From GWB2-37-7 sp049684915 (GTDB taxonomy: Bacteria > Bacillota > Clostridia > Lutisporales > Lutisporaceae), in assembly GCA_049684915.1 (NCBI GenBank), contig JBAVGO010000095.1:1-26672 (forward strand): a DNA stretch of 26,672 nt, in the 5' to 3' direction. A program made the position numbers and the translations under genes. Shown in pieces: positions 1 through 6,992 of this stretch; the stretch's first letter is position 1, and each line of letters starts with the position of its first letter. Under the pieces are notes generated by a model that made no database searches, was not told where the DNA came from, and saw nothing but the letters and a program-made list of their open reading frames with translations.

Positions 1-759
1 TGAAGTTGCATTTGTTGCTATTGCCACAGTTGTTGTGGAATCACTCCATGTGTCTGCACCATGTAATGATTGCTGTATCTTAATACCTGTCGCACTTATT
101 GCTTCTGTCCAGTTAAAGCTTGCTGTTGTACCTGTCTTTGCTGTATATGCAAAGGCAACTTTATTAGAGGCATTACTAATAGTAAAGCTATATAAACTGA
201 AATCCCAAATAGAATAACTTGCTCCATCTATACCAGGTCCAACATATGTAAAATAAATTCTAAAAGAATCAATTGACCTACCTTCAGCAGCACTCATATT
301 AAGAATAAAATGCGTATCTGCTGTCCCATCCAGATCGTTCGAATATGGTACTGTAGAAAACACCTCTGTAGCACCTACATATCCTATTACTTTAATATTT
401 TCAAATCTGCCATCATTATATTCACCTACATCAACAGAGTCTAACTCAAAGCTTCCAAGTGTATCACGGGCTTTTATCTCGAAATATTCTGTTTCTGTAC
501 CATACTGATCACCATCATTAAGATATACACAATCACCTAGAAAGCCTAATGTATATTGTTCTGTTGCAAGTGAAAAAAAACCATCTGTACTTACAGCCGT
601 TGTTGCACCTGTAGAAGTAAAATATGAACTACCACATGAATGTATCCCTTCAGTGGGTAATGCATAAACATTAGTGGTCACAAAACTAAATATAATACTA
701 AAAATTAGAAGAAATGTTATTGAAATTGCAGATATTTTTTTTGATATCCTCTGATTCAC
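1..759 (-). CDS. Secreted surface protein, 3' end outside window
   Basis: An open frame runs on the minus strand from a GTG at 759 to the window edge, giving 253 codons with no stop. The GTG is supported by a GGGGGG ribosome binding site at 766-771, six bases upstream. Residues 1 to about 37 form a classical signal peptide: a basic start (NQRISKK), a hydrophobic run rich in I, F, L and S, and a likely cut after VYA. The mature part is rich in T, S, G, Y and D and alternates in a beta-sandwich style. The last 55 residues, with FNWTEAISATGIKIQQS followed by a WSD motif, look like an Ig or fibronectin-III type surface domain, but I cannot assign a family. It lies downstream of the discoidin gene on the same strand, so it is probably part of the same surface-protein group. 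Function unknown. Confidence 0.7.
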   Translation of the reverse strand, partial: MNQRISKKISAISITFLLIFSIIFSFVTTNVYALPTEGIHSCGSSYFTSTGATTAVSTDGFFSLATEQYTLGFLGDCVYLNDGDQYGTETEYFEIKARDTLGSFELDSVDVGEYNDGRFENIKVIGYVGATEVFSTVPYSNDLDGTADTHFILNMSAAEGRSIDSFRIYFTYVGPGIDGASYSIWDFSLYSFTISNASNKVAFAYTAKTGTTASFNWTEAISATGIKIQQSLHGADTWSDSTTTVAIATNATS

Positions 760-817
760 TGTTTGCCCCCCTATCACTATTTATTTTGATTTTGTTTAAC
801 CTTTTTAACAACACACA

Positions 818-859
818 GCACCCATGTCATATTAATCTGTTCAACCTTAACATGGGTGC
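818..859. terminator. 10-bp perfect hairpin between surface genes
   Basis: Arms gcacccatgt (818-827) and acatgggtgc (850-859) pair perfectly around a 22-base loop. The hairpin lies just after the stop of the discoidin gene on the minus strand. No clean T-run follows directly on either strand, so it may be a weak or factor-dependent terminator, or an mRNA-stabilising structure. Confidence 0.35.
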
Positions 860-903
860 CCTAAAAAGCAAGCTAGTAATATCAGTTATTTTTACAATTT
901 ACC

Positions 904-1920
904 TTATGCTATAGTTATTCCATATGCTTCACTATCAGTTCCAATGCTACTAGTTACATTGATAGGTACCCTTGTACCTTGAGCTACAGTTATCTCTGCC
1001 GAAACTTGACCATTAGTTAAATTCTGATTACCATTAACTAGTATTAACGCATTTGTATCTTGTGAATATGATGTCATGGTAATTTTAGTTATATTACTAG
1101 GCAAATCAACATTATATTCTGTCTGATTAGAAACAATATTTACCGGTACAGTAGTCAGTTCTCTGCCCATGTAAATTACATCAACTCTAGTCAAATATGG
1201 ACTGCTTGCCCTTGTAGCATTAATTGTATATGTAACCTGAGATAATCCATCAGCAGCAGTTGAAACTACAGTAATTGTGTTGCTGCCTTCATTCAGGTTA
1301 ATACTGCCTGATGCCTGACCACATACAACTATTGTTCCGTTTACAGTGACTGTTGGTTTTGGATCCTGTGCTGCTGTAGGTGTAACTGTTATGCTTGTTA
1401 CATTATTTGGAACAGTAACAGTATATTCAATAATATTCATATTAAAATCAGGAATTAATGTTCCTGAACTTATTGTAAGCCCAGAAAGATATGGACTAGC
1501 AGGTGCTTGATAAACCTGTAGCTCAACAATAGAAGCTAATTTAGGATTTATAGCTATTCCGCCTGTCACTGATACCCTAACATATCTCACCTTTGTAATA
1601 GCAATTGTACGGTCTGTAGTGGCTAAAGTATTACCAGCCACTGTGTCTAGGGTAAACCAGTTTGCATTATCCAAACTTCCTTGGAAAGAATAATTACTAG
1701 TGTTGTATCTGTTATCCCAGCCTGCTGCACCCATATGTACAACTACCCATCTATTTATATAGTATTCTCCACCTAAATCAACTTTCAACCACCCTGGTAA
1801 AGTATTACATATCCATCTGAACTCAGGTTGGTTATTAGCATCAACAGCACGAGAAGGTTGAAATGGTTTTACATAGCTACTGGCTGTAGTAGTTTTATTC
1901 AGAGCCAAATTTGTACTCAT
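904..1920 (-). CDS. Discoidin (F5/8C) plus cadherin-like beta-sandwich protein
   Basis: This 338-residue protein has an N-terminal F5/8 type C (discoidin) domain at about residues 4-140. It begins with the typical NLALNKTTTASS start and holds WLKVDLGGEYYINRWVV, a WDNRYNTSNYSFQGS strand and a closing VRYVRVSVTGG-VELQVY segment. A cadherin-like beta-sandwich domain follows at about 145-240 (YLSGLTISSGTLIPDF, then YTVTVPNNVTSITVTP and TINATRA). A second, more divergent beta domain runs from about 243 to the end. Discoidin domains usually bind carbohydrate or lipid, so an adhesive or glycan-binding role is likely. There is no signal peptide or anchor: the discoidin domain starts almost at residue 1. 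It lies 43 bases downstream of a tail-collar gene on the same strand. Domain calls are by motif recognition. Confidence 0.85.
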   Translation of the reverse strand: MSTNLALNKTTTASSYVKPFQPSRAVDANNQPEFRWICNTLPGWLKVDLGGEYYINRWVVVHMGAAGWDNRYNTSNYSFQGSLDNANWFTLDTVAGNTLATTDRTIAITKVRYVRVSVTGGIAINPKLASIVELQVYQAPASPYLSGLTISSGTLIPDFNMNIIEYTVTVPNNVTSITVTPTAAQDPKPTVTVNGTIVVCGQASGSINLNEGSNTITVVSTAADGLSQVTYTINATRASSPYLTRVDVIYMGRELTTVPVNIVSNQTEYNVDLPSNITKITMTSYSQDTNALILVNGNQNLTNGQVSAEITVAQGTRVPINVTSSIGTDSEAYGITIA

Positions 1921-1963
1921 ATTTTATCTCATTCCCTTCAATCTTAATAACTCTATCATATAC

Positions 1964-2206
1964 CTAAGGTCTTGTTGGATACATACCACTCCAGCACATT
2001 CCATATACCATTCCAGGTATGGGTTCAGCACCTTGCATGTTAGGTGTTGCAAATGTACTAGTTCCGTCTCCTCCAAACTTATTTCCTATCAATGAAAATA
2101 AGGCTTGATATTGTGCTATTGGATAAGTCGTCCCATTGCAAGGGAACCAACCTTCTGGTATAAAAGTATATGGAAACAATTGTATTTGACCTATTAAATA
2201 ATCCAT
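1964..2206 (-). CDS. Short phage tail-collar domain protein, copy 1
   Basis: This 80-residue protein is little more than one tail-collar (microcystin-dependent protein type) domain. It opens with GQIQLFPYTFIPEGWFPCNG and continues with the family's YQALFSLIGNKFGGDG-TFATPN core. Family members are usually 150 residues or more with a longer C-terminus, so this is a minimal version. The ATG at 2206 has a clean AAAGGAGG site upstream. It is a close paralogue of the next gene upstream (2382-2627), so a local duplication is likely. There is no signal peptide. Collar domains occur in phage tail fibres and related bacterial appendage proteins; the discoidin gene 43 bases downstream suggests a shared extracellular binding job. 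That role is inference. Confidence 0.8.
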   Translation of the reverse strand: MDYLIGQIQLFPYTFIPEGWFPCNGTTYPIAQYQALFSLIGNKFGGDGTSTFATPNMQGAEPIPGMVYGMCWSGMYPTRP

Positions 2207-2238
2207 TTAAAAATCCTCCTTTATTCTTTAACATATAT

Positions 2239-2281
2239 GTTTTGCATAAAACAATTATTTTTAATTATAAATGTGCAAAAC
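2239..2281 (-). other. Leader hairpin upstream of collar gene
   Basis: Arms gttttgca (2239-2246) and tgcaaaac (2274-2281) pair perfectly over 8 bp around an A/T-rich loop. On the minus strand this lies in the leader of the collar gene at 2206. The arms resemble those of the leader hairpin at 24241-24292. The role is unknown and chance is possible in AT-rich DNA. Confidence 0.3.
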
Positions 2282-2327
2282 GTTTTCCTTAATTCATATG
2301 TTGTGAAAAATACATTACCTATAATGC

Positions 2328-2352
2328 AAAAGCAGATGTTTCTACTGCTTTT
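2328..2352 (-). terminator. Hairpin between the two collar genes
   Basis: Arms aaaagcag (2328-2335) and ctgctttt (2345-2352) form an 8-bp stem with a 9-base loop, about 30 bases after the stop of the upstream collar gene. The T-run is only the four bases within the arm, so termination may be partial. Confidence 0.4.
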
Positions 2353-2381
2353 GTGAAAGATAGATATTTTTCGCAATATAT

Positions 2382-2627
2382 CTAATATGGTCTTTGCGGA
2401 TATATCCCTGCAGTAGCTATGTAATACTTCATACCAACAACTGGTGAAGAATTACTCAAATTTGGAACAGCAAATGTAGTGCTTCCGTTACCCCCAAATT
2501 TGACTCCTATCAAGGAAAAAAGAGCTTGATTCTGCATTACTTGCAGAATTTGTCCATTGCATTCAGCCCAATATTGTGGAGTGAAATTATATGGAAATAA
2601 TTGTATTTCCCCTAACATGTAGTCCAA
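2382..2627 (-). CDS. Short phage tail-collar domain protein, copy 2 (TTG start)
   Basis: This 81-residue tail-collar protein parallels its neighbour at 1964-2206 along its whole length: GEIQLFPYNFTPQYWAECNG, then QALFSLIGVKFGGNGSTTFA and a C-terminal GIYPQRP. The start is TTG at 2627. A GGGGAGG site at 2636-2642 sits eight bases upstream, and the TTG start makes the N-terminus (DYMLGEIQLFPY) align with DYLIGQIQLFPY of the paralogue, which begins with ATG. The internal ATG at 2618 would remove three residues and is too far from the site. No signal peptide or membrane segment. It probably heads the surface/appendage gene group running leftward. Confidence 0.8.
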   Translation of the reverse strand: MDYMLGEIQLFPYNFTPQYWAECNGQILQVMQNQALFSLIGVKFGGNGSTTFAVPNLSNSSPVVGMKYYIATAGIYPQRPY

Positions 2628-2758
2628 TTATTATACCTCCCCTTTTCATATAATTCATATATAAATAAATTATACATTACCACAAATATGAAATCAATCT
2701 ATATTATGTATATATCTCTTTTATATGTATTAAATCTCATACATTAGAATAATAAAAA

Positions 2759-2793
2759 ACTGGGCAAAGAAATATACAATTCCTTTGTCCAGT
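2759..2793 (-). terminator. Intrinsic terminator after degV-like gene
   Basis: Arms actgggcaaag (2759-2769) and ctttgtccagt (2783-2793) pair over 11 bp with one G-T wobble. On the minus strand they are followed by five T residues (2754-2758). It lies about 110 bases after the DegV gene stop, between that gene and the collar genes. Confidence 0.75.
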
Positions 2794-2904
2794 AAGGTTA
2801 TGATATTGTTATGTATTTTACGAGCATTATAAATTACAATGTCCTCTTTTAGGTCTCTCTTTGCTTTATTGTTCATATAACAAATGTCACCATCTCACTT
2901 ATAA

Positions 2905-3741
2905 TTAAAAAGCTATAACTATACCACCATCATCTGCATAGGTAGTAGATACCCCACCCATTTCCATTAATATGATATCTTTAAATTTATATCTTTTTAA
3001 AACTTCTTCCTTAAATTCCATGGCTCTTTCACAGCAATTGCAATATGCAATACCAAGCACCTTTTCTTCTAAATTTTTTCCTTCTTCACCTATTATCTCT
3101 ACAAGCCTAGTAAATGCTTTTTTATAACCTCTTATCTTGTCAACAACCTTAATATTGCCAGTTTCATCTCCACCCATAATTGGCTTAATGGATAACATAG
3201 AGGCTATTTTAGCTACAATAGGATTTATCCTGCCATTCTTTACAAGGTGATCCAAGCTTTCTAAAAGAAAAAAAGTCTTCATTTCCTTAATATATTTGGA
3301 TACACTATCAACCATTTCTGATTCACTAATATTAAGCTTTGCAAGTTCCTGTATTTTTAATGTTATTATAGTCTCACCTGCTGAAGCACTTAATGAGTCA
3401 AAAACATGTATAAACTTATTCCCAACTTCCTCAAGAAATATATTCTTAGCCAATACTGCACTATTATATGAGCCGCTAAGGGCTGAAGATAAGGTAACCA
3501 CAAAAGTATTTTCATGTCCCTTATATTTATTCATATAGGTTTCAGGTGAAGGGCACGCAGTTTTAGGCGATGTTTTACATTCAGCCATATCATTTATATA
3601 TTGTTTTATATTTAAGCTTTCATCATCTATATAATTTTTATCCTCTAGGCTCAATACTAACGGCACTAACTCTAGGTTCATAGTTTCTTTCATTTCATTA
3701 TTTACATCACAGCAGCTATCCACTATAATTTTTATTTCCAC
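2905..3741 (-). CDS. DegV family fatty-acid-binding protein
   Basis: DegV proteins bind long-chain fatty acids; in Firmicutes homologous FakB proteins present them to a fatty acid kinase. The N-terminus (EIKIIVDSCCDVNNE) is the family's nucleus IVDSxxDl. Further marks are VTLSSALSGSYNSA (the lipid-contact TLSSxLSGTYxSA motif), VFDSLSASAGE, LDHLVKNGRINP (usually LeyLkkGGRI) and SIKPIM. I chose the GTG at 3741, giving 278 residues, because GGGGG lies just upstream and the family starts here; an in-frame ATG at 3756 would overlap that ribosome binding site. No FakA-like kinase gene is in the window. The substrate is not predictable from sequence. Confidence 0.9.
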   Translation of the reverse strand: MEIKIIVDSCCDVNNEMKETMNLELVPLVLSLEDKNYIDDESLNIKQYINDMAECKTSPKTACPSPETYMNKYKGHENTFVVTLSSALSGSYNSAVLAKNIFLEEVGNKFIHVFDSLSASAGETIITLKIQELAKLNISESEMVDSVSKYIKEMKTFFLLESLDHLVKNGRINPIVAKIASMLSIKPIMGGDETGNIKVVDKIRGYKKAFTRLVEIIGEEGKNLEEKVLGIAYCNCCERAMEFKEEVLKRYKFKDIILMEMGGVSTTYADDGGIVIAF

Positions 3742-3883
3742 CTTTATCCCCCACATTCTTTAATAAACATATTAAATAAACTATATCACATTTTGGAGAG
3801 TCTAAACTATAATTCTGTTAGAAATATATAAATTTTCAATGTAAAAGAAAATAGAATTATTATCATACAGTTAGGGGAGCAAT

Positions 3884-3933
3884 AAAAAGAGAGCTTGTCC
3901 ATGATGCTAATTTTGAAGTACCTGAACAAGCTC
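3884..3933 (-). terminator. Probable terminator of the Rhs locus
   Basis: Arms gagcttgt (3891-3898) and acaagctc (3926-3933) pair perfectly and can extend by partial pairing inside a long loop. On the minus strand TTTTT follows at 3884-3888. It is the first hairpin with a T-run downstream of the gene at 4172-4390. Confidence 0.5.
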
Positions 3934-4136
3934 AGTAAGAAATCTCTAAATATAATGAAATATTACATCACAAAGAGAATGCATTCCTCTTTTGGGTATC
4001 CTTTCTTTACTCAATTTGAGGAATTGAATTAATAAAATTTGCTTAACTTTGTGTCTAGTTTTTGTTGATAGTTCCAAAAATGTGCTATGGTAATCTATAT
4101 GAATATTTTACCATAAGGACTAAATCAGAACAATAA

Positions 4137-4167
4137 CTGGATAACTCCGGTGCGTGGCACATATCCT
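4137..4167 (-). repeat. Toxin-locus repeat, copy A
   Basis: This 31-base element matches copy C (6812-6842) at 29 of 31 positions and shares a 24-base core with copy B (6179-6202), which has one base deleted. It starts right after the stop codon of the small gene at 4172-4390. On the minus strand it reads GGATATGTGCCACGCACC then GGAGTTATCCAG. All three copies sit at module borders in the Rhs region. Confidence 0.8.
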
Positions 4168-4171
4168 TTCT

Positions 4172-4390
4172 TTATAGAAACTTTTTATAAAACTCCTCAT
4201 CTATATATGTCTCTGCAAAACTTCGTATAATTTCATTTGAATAGTCACCACCCTTTGAATAAGAGATATTCATAATGTCAACTGTTATCTTGCTTAAAAC
4301 TTCTTCATCTACGTTAATATTTTTTTTAGTTAATTTATCTCTTACTATTTCAGTACACCTAAAAATATCTTTTTGGTCTGCAAAAATCAT
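4172..4390 (-). CDS. Small protein in immunity position behind Rhs toxin
   Basis: This 72-residue, probably helical, acidic/basic protein has no signal peptide or membrane segment. The ATG at 4390 has an AAAGGAG site and lies 12 bases beyond the TAA (4403-4405) that would end the full-length Rhs toxin. In polymorphic toxin loci the small gene directly behind the toxin normally encodes the cognate immunity protein, which is the basis of this call. I do not recognise the family. It is intact although the toxin is cut by a stop codon. Confidence 0.6.
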   Translation of the reverse strand: MIFADQKDIFRCTEIVRDKLTKKNINVDEEVLSKITVDIMNISYSKGGDYSNEIIRSFAETYIDEEFYKKFL

Positions 4391-4402
4391 ACTATTTCTC
4401 CT

Positions 4403-4510
4403 TTACTTTAATAAATCCAGTAAATTATCTAATTTAATTGGTTTATTAGTAATTGCTTGAGTTGCACCGCCTGGTCCATATTTAGGAAAATCTTTAGTTA
4501 TAGGTTCAAG
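4403..4510 (-). pseudogene. Cut-off C-terminal tail of the Rhs toxin
   Basis: Directly after the TGA (4511-4513) the Rhs frame stays open for 35 codons to a TAA at 4403-4405. The reading, LEPITKDFPKYGPGGATQAI then TNKPIKLDNLLDLLK, looks like real protein and resembles the tail I recall from other Rhs toxin C-termini (acidic-P-GPGGATQA). The stop therefore looks like a nonsense mutation in a once-complete toxin. I read this as a TGG or similar codon turned to TGA; sequencing error is the main alternative. Confidence 0.7.
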
Positions 4511-5932
4511 TCAACTTGCTTCTCCCCATTTTCCATTTGGAATTCTGACATCATCAATTATTTGCAATGTATCAAAAGAACCTCTTATAGATGCATCATG
4601 CGGAACTTGTAGCTTCCCATGATTAGGCACATCATACTTATCAAAAGTAAAATACGTTCCATTAGGATTTGCAGGTACTTCCATTGTATTCTTTAAATTA
4701 TCAATATAATTTGATTCTCTTTGCATATACCTATAACCAGTTGAAGGTACTACATCTCCACCATTTGGTTTGACATAAAAATCAGCTTTACTCACCACCT
4801 CAGCAACATCATCACTGGAATTCTTCAAAATATTAGTAATATTCTTTGTAACTTTTGGAGTCTCAGCTAATTCACTTACTGATTTTAGTCCACTTGTAAT
4901 CAAAAATTCTAAAGCCATTCCATCTATATATCCAACTGTCTCTCCAATATTATAAAACTTTATAGCTCCTGAAGATGTTGGTTTATCTAGTTTAGGAATT
5001 TTTACAGTTTTTTCATTTACAATAAAGTCATTAAGCTCATTTAGTACGGTTGGATTCATAGTTGCATTTGTAACCATTGTTGTTATAGAAGATTTAATAG
5101 CAAAGTCCGCAGAATCTTCTACAAAATTAATAACTCCATTTATTCTACCTTTAGTATAGGAAGAATATGCTTCATTGGCATTATTCACCTTATTAGTATC
5201 CTTTTTTGTTACTGCCTTTAATATTGGTTTTACTACTGTTTTTGTCTTAACATAGTCAGCCTTTACTTGTTTTTTATACTTAAATACAGCATTATCATTT
5301 TTAGTCTTACTTCCCAGTGTCTCATCTCTATGTCCAGTCGGATCACTATACATCACAGGTTCATTATGACAATAAGTATACAGGTTCAAACTCAACGGGT
5401 CATTATCCTGTCCCCTATAGGTATCCTCTGACAAGAATCTTGCTATCTTACTATCATAATACCTCGCATTTAGATAGTAAAGTCCTGTCTCTGTATCATA
5501 TTGATAGCCTGCATAACGTATAGGATTTGATATTGTTCCTGTTGTTTCTAGTGGATTACCAAAGGCATCATAATAGTAGCTTGCTACTTTTGTGCCTATT
5601 TCATCTATTAAGGCTGTTACATCTGCATGTCCATTGTATAGATAGTTTACTGTTTGGTTATCAATGGTTCTTGATAATAGATTGATACCATAGACATTTC
5701 TTGCTGTTTGCTTGCCTTTTTCATCTGTCTCTAATACTACTTTATCATATTCATATAGATAATTTGTAGTCTCTCCATTGACATTTTTTTGTACTCTTCG
5801 TCCTTCTCCGTTATAGCTATAGTATGCTATTTGTGCTCCAGTCTTTGTTGTAACAAGTTGATTAAAGGAATCATATTCATTAATAACCACACTTCTGCTG
5901 AATTCATTGTCCGTCTGACCAATGATAAACAT
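4511..5932 (-). CDS. Rhs core 3' fragment with toxin-like C-terminus
   Basis: The remaining 473-codon frame carries YD repeats (about residues 20-130), then the Rhs-associated core (about 140-200): YQYDTETGLYYLNARYYDS, RFLSED and NLYTYCHNEPVMYSDPTGH. In Rhs proteins this core marks the border between the conserved shell and a variable C-terminal toxin. Residues 201-370 are a variable linker with helical stretches. The last 85 or so (GYRYMQRES, GTYFTFDKYD, LQVPHDASIRGSFDTLQIID) look like a toxin domain I cannot name. A full Rhs protein is usually well over 1000 residues; the ATG at 5932 lies inside the family and has no good ribosome binding site, so this is a decayed 3' piece. In-frame stops at 5948-5950 and 4511-4513 bound it. 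Confidence 0.75.
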   Translation of the reverse strand: MFIIGQTDNEFSRSVVINEYDSFNQLVTTKTGAQIAYYSYNGEGRRVQKNVNGETTNYLYEYDKVVLETDEKGKQTARNVYGINLLSRTIDNQTVNYLYNGHADVTALIDEIGTKVASYYYDAFGNPLETTGTISNPIRYAGYQYDTETGLYYLNARYYDSKIARFLSEDTYRGQDNDPLSLNLYTYCHNEPVMYSDPTGHRDETLGSKTKNDNAVFKYKKQVKADYVKTKTVVKPILKAVTKKDTNKVNNANEAYSSYTKGRINGVINFVEDSADFAIKSSITTMVTNATMNPTVLNELNDFIVNEKTVKIPKLDKPTSSGAIKFYNIGETVGYIDGMALEFLITSGLKSVSELAETPKVTKNITNILKNSSDDVAEVVSKADFYVKPNGGDVVPSTGYRYMQRESNYIDNLKNTMEVPANPNGTYFTFDKYDVPNHGKLQVPHDASIRGSFDTLQIIDDVRIPNGKWGEAS

Positions 5933-5947
5933 ACTAAAGCTTGGCTT

Positions 5948-6205
5948 TTATAGTGGATCTGCCTTTTTAGTTGTTTCTTTTGCTCTTTGTAGTGTATTGC
6001 CGTTATTGTCATAGACATACTCTGTCAGTTTACCACCTAGTCCTATAGGTTCTAGTACCTTAATCAGACGATTTAGTGTGTCATAGGTATAGGTGGTTGT
6101 TCCTTTTGCATCTACTTTTGTTTTTTGGTTGTGTGCTACATCATAGGTATATTGGTAGCTTTCTATTACTGCTCCTGTAACTCCGGTGATGGCACATATC
6201 CTGCA
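5948..6205 (-). pseudogene. Upstream Rhs YD-repeat piece, separated by a stop
   Basis: The frame of the Rhs fragment continues upstream beyond an in-frame TAA (5948-5950). Read in that frame it gives VIESYQYTYD, TTTYTYDTLNRLIK and LTEYVYDNNGNTL, which are unmistakable YD repeats. The frame stays open to a TAG at 6206-6208, inside the intron-like block. The ATG at 5932 is therefore not a natural start, and the gene is broken here as well as at its 3' end. Confidence 0.8.
6179..6202 (-). repeat. Toxin-locus repeat, copy B (shortened)
   Basis: The core matches copies A and C with one base missing (ccggtga-tggcacatatcct on the plus strand). It lies exactly where the Rhs YD-repeat frame meets the intron-like block, so it marks a junction. 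Confidence 0.7.
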
Positions 6206-6358
6206 CTACCTAACTGTCAACGCTTAATATGCAAGATTACTCTCACCTATCCGTGACTCGCTACTGATGACTTGGTTTTGTCTTATCAGACAGGATTTCC
6301 ACCTGCTAAATTATTCGCCATTTCCCCGACGCACCGTAGGCTTCCCTGGCACTTATTT
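6203..6358 (-). mobile_element. Possible group II intron 5' fragment (domain I-like)
   Basis: On the minus strand this block begins GTGCCAGGGAAGCC and continues with GGGGAAATGGCGAA, GCAGGTGGAAATCCTGTC, CAGTAGCGAGTCACGG and AAGCGTTGACAG. It is clearly more GC-rich than its surroundings, has stops in all frames and short complementary pairs (for example cctac-ggtgcg and caggt-cctgt). The GTGYG-like start and the order of motifs remind me of the 5' part of bacterial group II introns. No maturase gene and no domain V are present, so at most it is a 5' relic. Other structured RNA is possible. The identification rests on memory of such introns and needs a covariance search. Confidence 0.4.
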
Positions 6359-6375
6359 TACAAGTAGAAAATACA

Positions 6376-6651
6376 CTATTTTAGCTTCTTTTTATAATAA
6401 TTCGCAGTTTCTAATAGCTTTTCCCCTAAGACAGTAAAATCTTGCCAAGAATCAGCTATTATGTATCCATATGTTGGCATAAATTTTGTTGGAGATAATT
6501 CTTTTTTCATCGTTTCAAGTTCATACAATATTTTTTTCATTGAATTAACAGTAATAGTGTCATTTCCTTTACAAATTTCCGAATTTACTAATTGAATTGA
6601 CTGGTCTATTAATGTCAATGCTTTTTGTTTCCTCAAGTCCAAAGTATTCAT
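6376..6651 (-). CDS. Small helical protein behind orphan toxin tail
   Basis: This 91-residue protein is lysine-rich and predicted helical (LDLRKQKALTLIDQSIQLVN, ILYELETMKKEL, YGYIIADSWQDFTVLGEKLL). There is no signal peptide or membrane segment. A GAGGGG site lies upstream of the ATG at 6651. It follows 25 bases behind a broken toxin C-terminus (6677-6811), the place where polymorphic toxin loci keep their immunity gene. I infer an orphan immunity protein, but do not recognise the family. Confidence 0.55.
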   Translation of the reverse strand: MNTLDLRKQKALTLIDQSIQLVNSEICKGNDTITVNSMKKILYELETMKKELSPTKFMPTYGYIIADSWQDFTVLGEKLLETANYYKKKLK

Positions 6652-6676
6652 ACTAATATCTTCCCCTCACTCTTAT

Positions 6677-6811
6677 TTATGGTCTTATAAGGTTATCCCA
6701 AGGATTAAGAATCCACATTTGATTAGCACCACCCACAAATTGTTCTCTAAAGGTTAACTACGGAGCTGCATTTCCTTTTATTATTGGTATCCCAGGACTT
6801 ATTTGCCATTG
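6677..6811 (-). pseudogene. Orphan C-terminal tail of a second toxin
   Basis: Following repeat copy C in frame, the minus strand reads QQWQISPGIPIIKGNAAP, a TAG stop (6758-6760), then LTFREQFVGGANQMW and ILNPWDNLIRP, ending with TAA at 6677-6679. The GG-(A/G)-x-Q-x(W/Y) ending and the PWDNL tail are typical of toxin C-termini of the Rhs/CDI kind. No upstream toxin or Rhs core remains, so this is a remnant of a displaced cassette. Confidence 0.5.
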
Positions 6812-6842
6812 CTGGATAACTCCGATTCGTGGCACATATCCT
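6812..6842 (-). repeat. Toxin-locus repeat, copy C
   Basis: This 31-base copy has 29 of 31 matches to copy A. It lies directly upstream of, and in open frame with, the orphan toxin tail (reading GYVPRIGVIQ). It marks the outer border of the Rhs locus next to the riboflavin operon terminator. Confidence 0.8.
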
Positions 6843-6929
6843 GTTATAACATATTAGTACAGTATATCTTTTCAAATCCATGATTTCAATATTAAAACCA
6901 TTCTTTACAATACAAATTTCACCACATGC

Positions 6930-6949
6930 AAAAAGCGAGAGCCCTCGCT
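6930..6949 (-). terminator. Terminator of the riboflavin operon
   Basis: Arms agcgag (6934-6939) and ctcgct (6944-6949) with a four-base loop are followed on the minus strand by a run of T (6930-6934). It lies 44 bases after the ribH stop. Confidence 0.75.
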
Positions 6950-6992
6950 CCCGCTTCTACACATCTTCATTCCTAAATACTTGTTCTTATCC

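Larger units (their letters stand above)
3757..4171. other. Gene-free stretch at the end of the Rhs locus
   Basis: This 415-base gap between the degV-like gene and the small immunity-position gene contains no intact open frame with a ribosome binding site. It holds a minus-strand hairpin with a T-run (3884-3933) and repeat copy A (4137-4167). The rest is AT-rich and may be decayed toxin-locus DNA. Confidence 0.6.

Noticed and set aside
3882..4016. Plus-strand frame reading KRELVHDANFEVPEQAQ, then a stop and KYNEILHHKENAFLF
   Set aside because: It has a stop after 18 codons, an ATA at the start, and overlaps a minus-strand terminator-like hairpin. It may be a relic, but there is no support for a gene.
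4511..4513. TGA in the Rhs toxin read as selenocysteine
   Set aside because: The position is not a known redox site, I saw no SECIS-like hairpin behind it, and the locus carries further stops (5948-5950 and 6758-6760), so decay is the simpler reading.
5827..6018. 63-residue minus-strand open frame starting MSMTITAIHYKEQ
   Set aside because: It is out of frame with the Rhs YD repeats, which read clearly in the other frame across the same bases.
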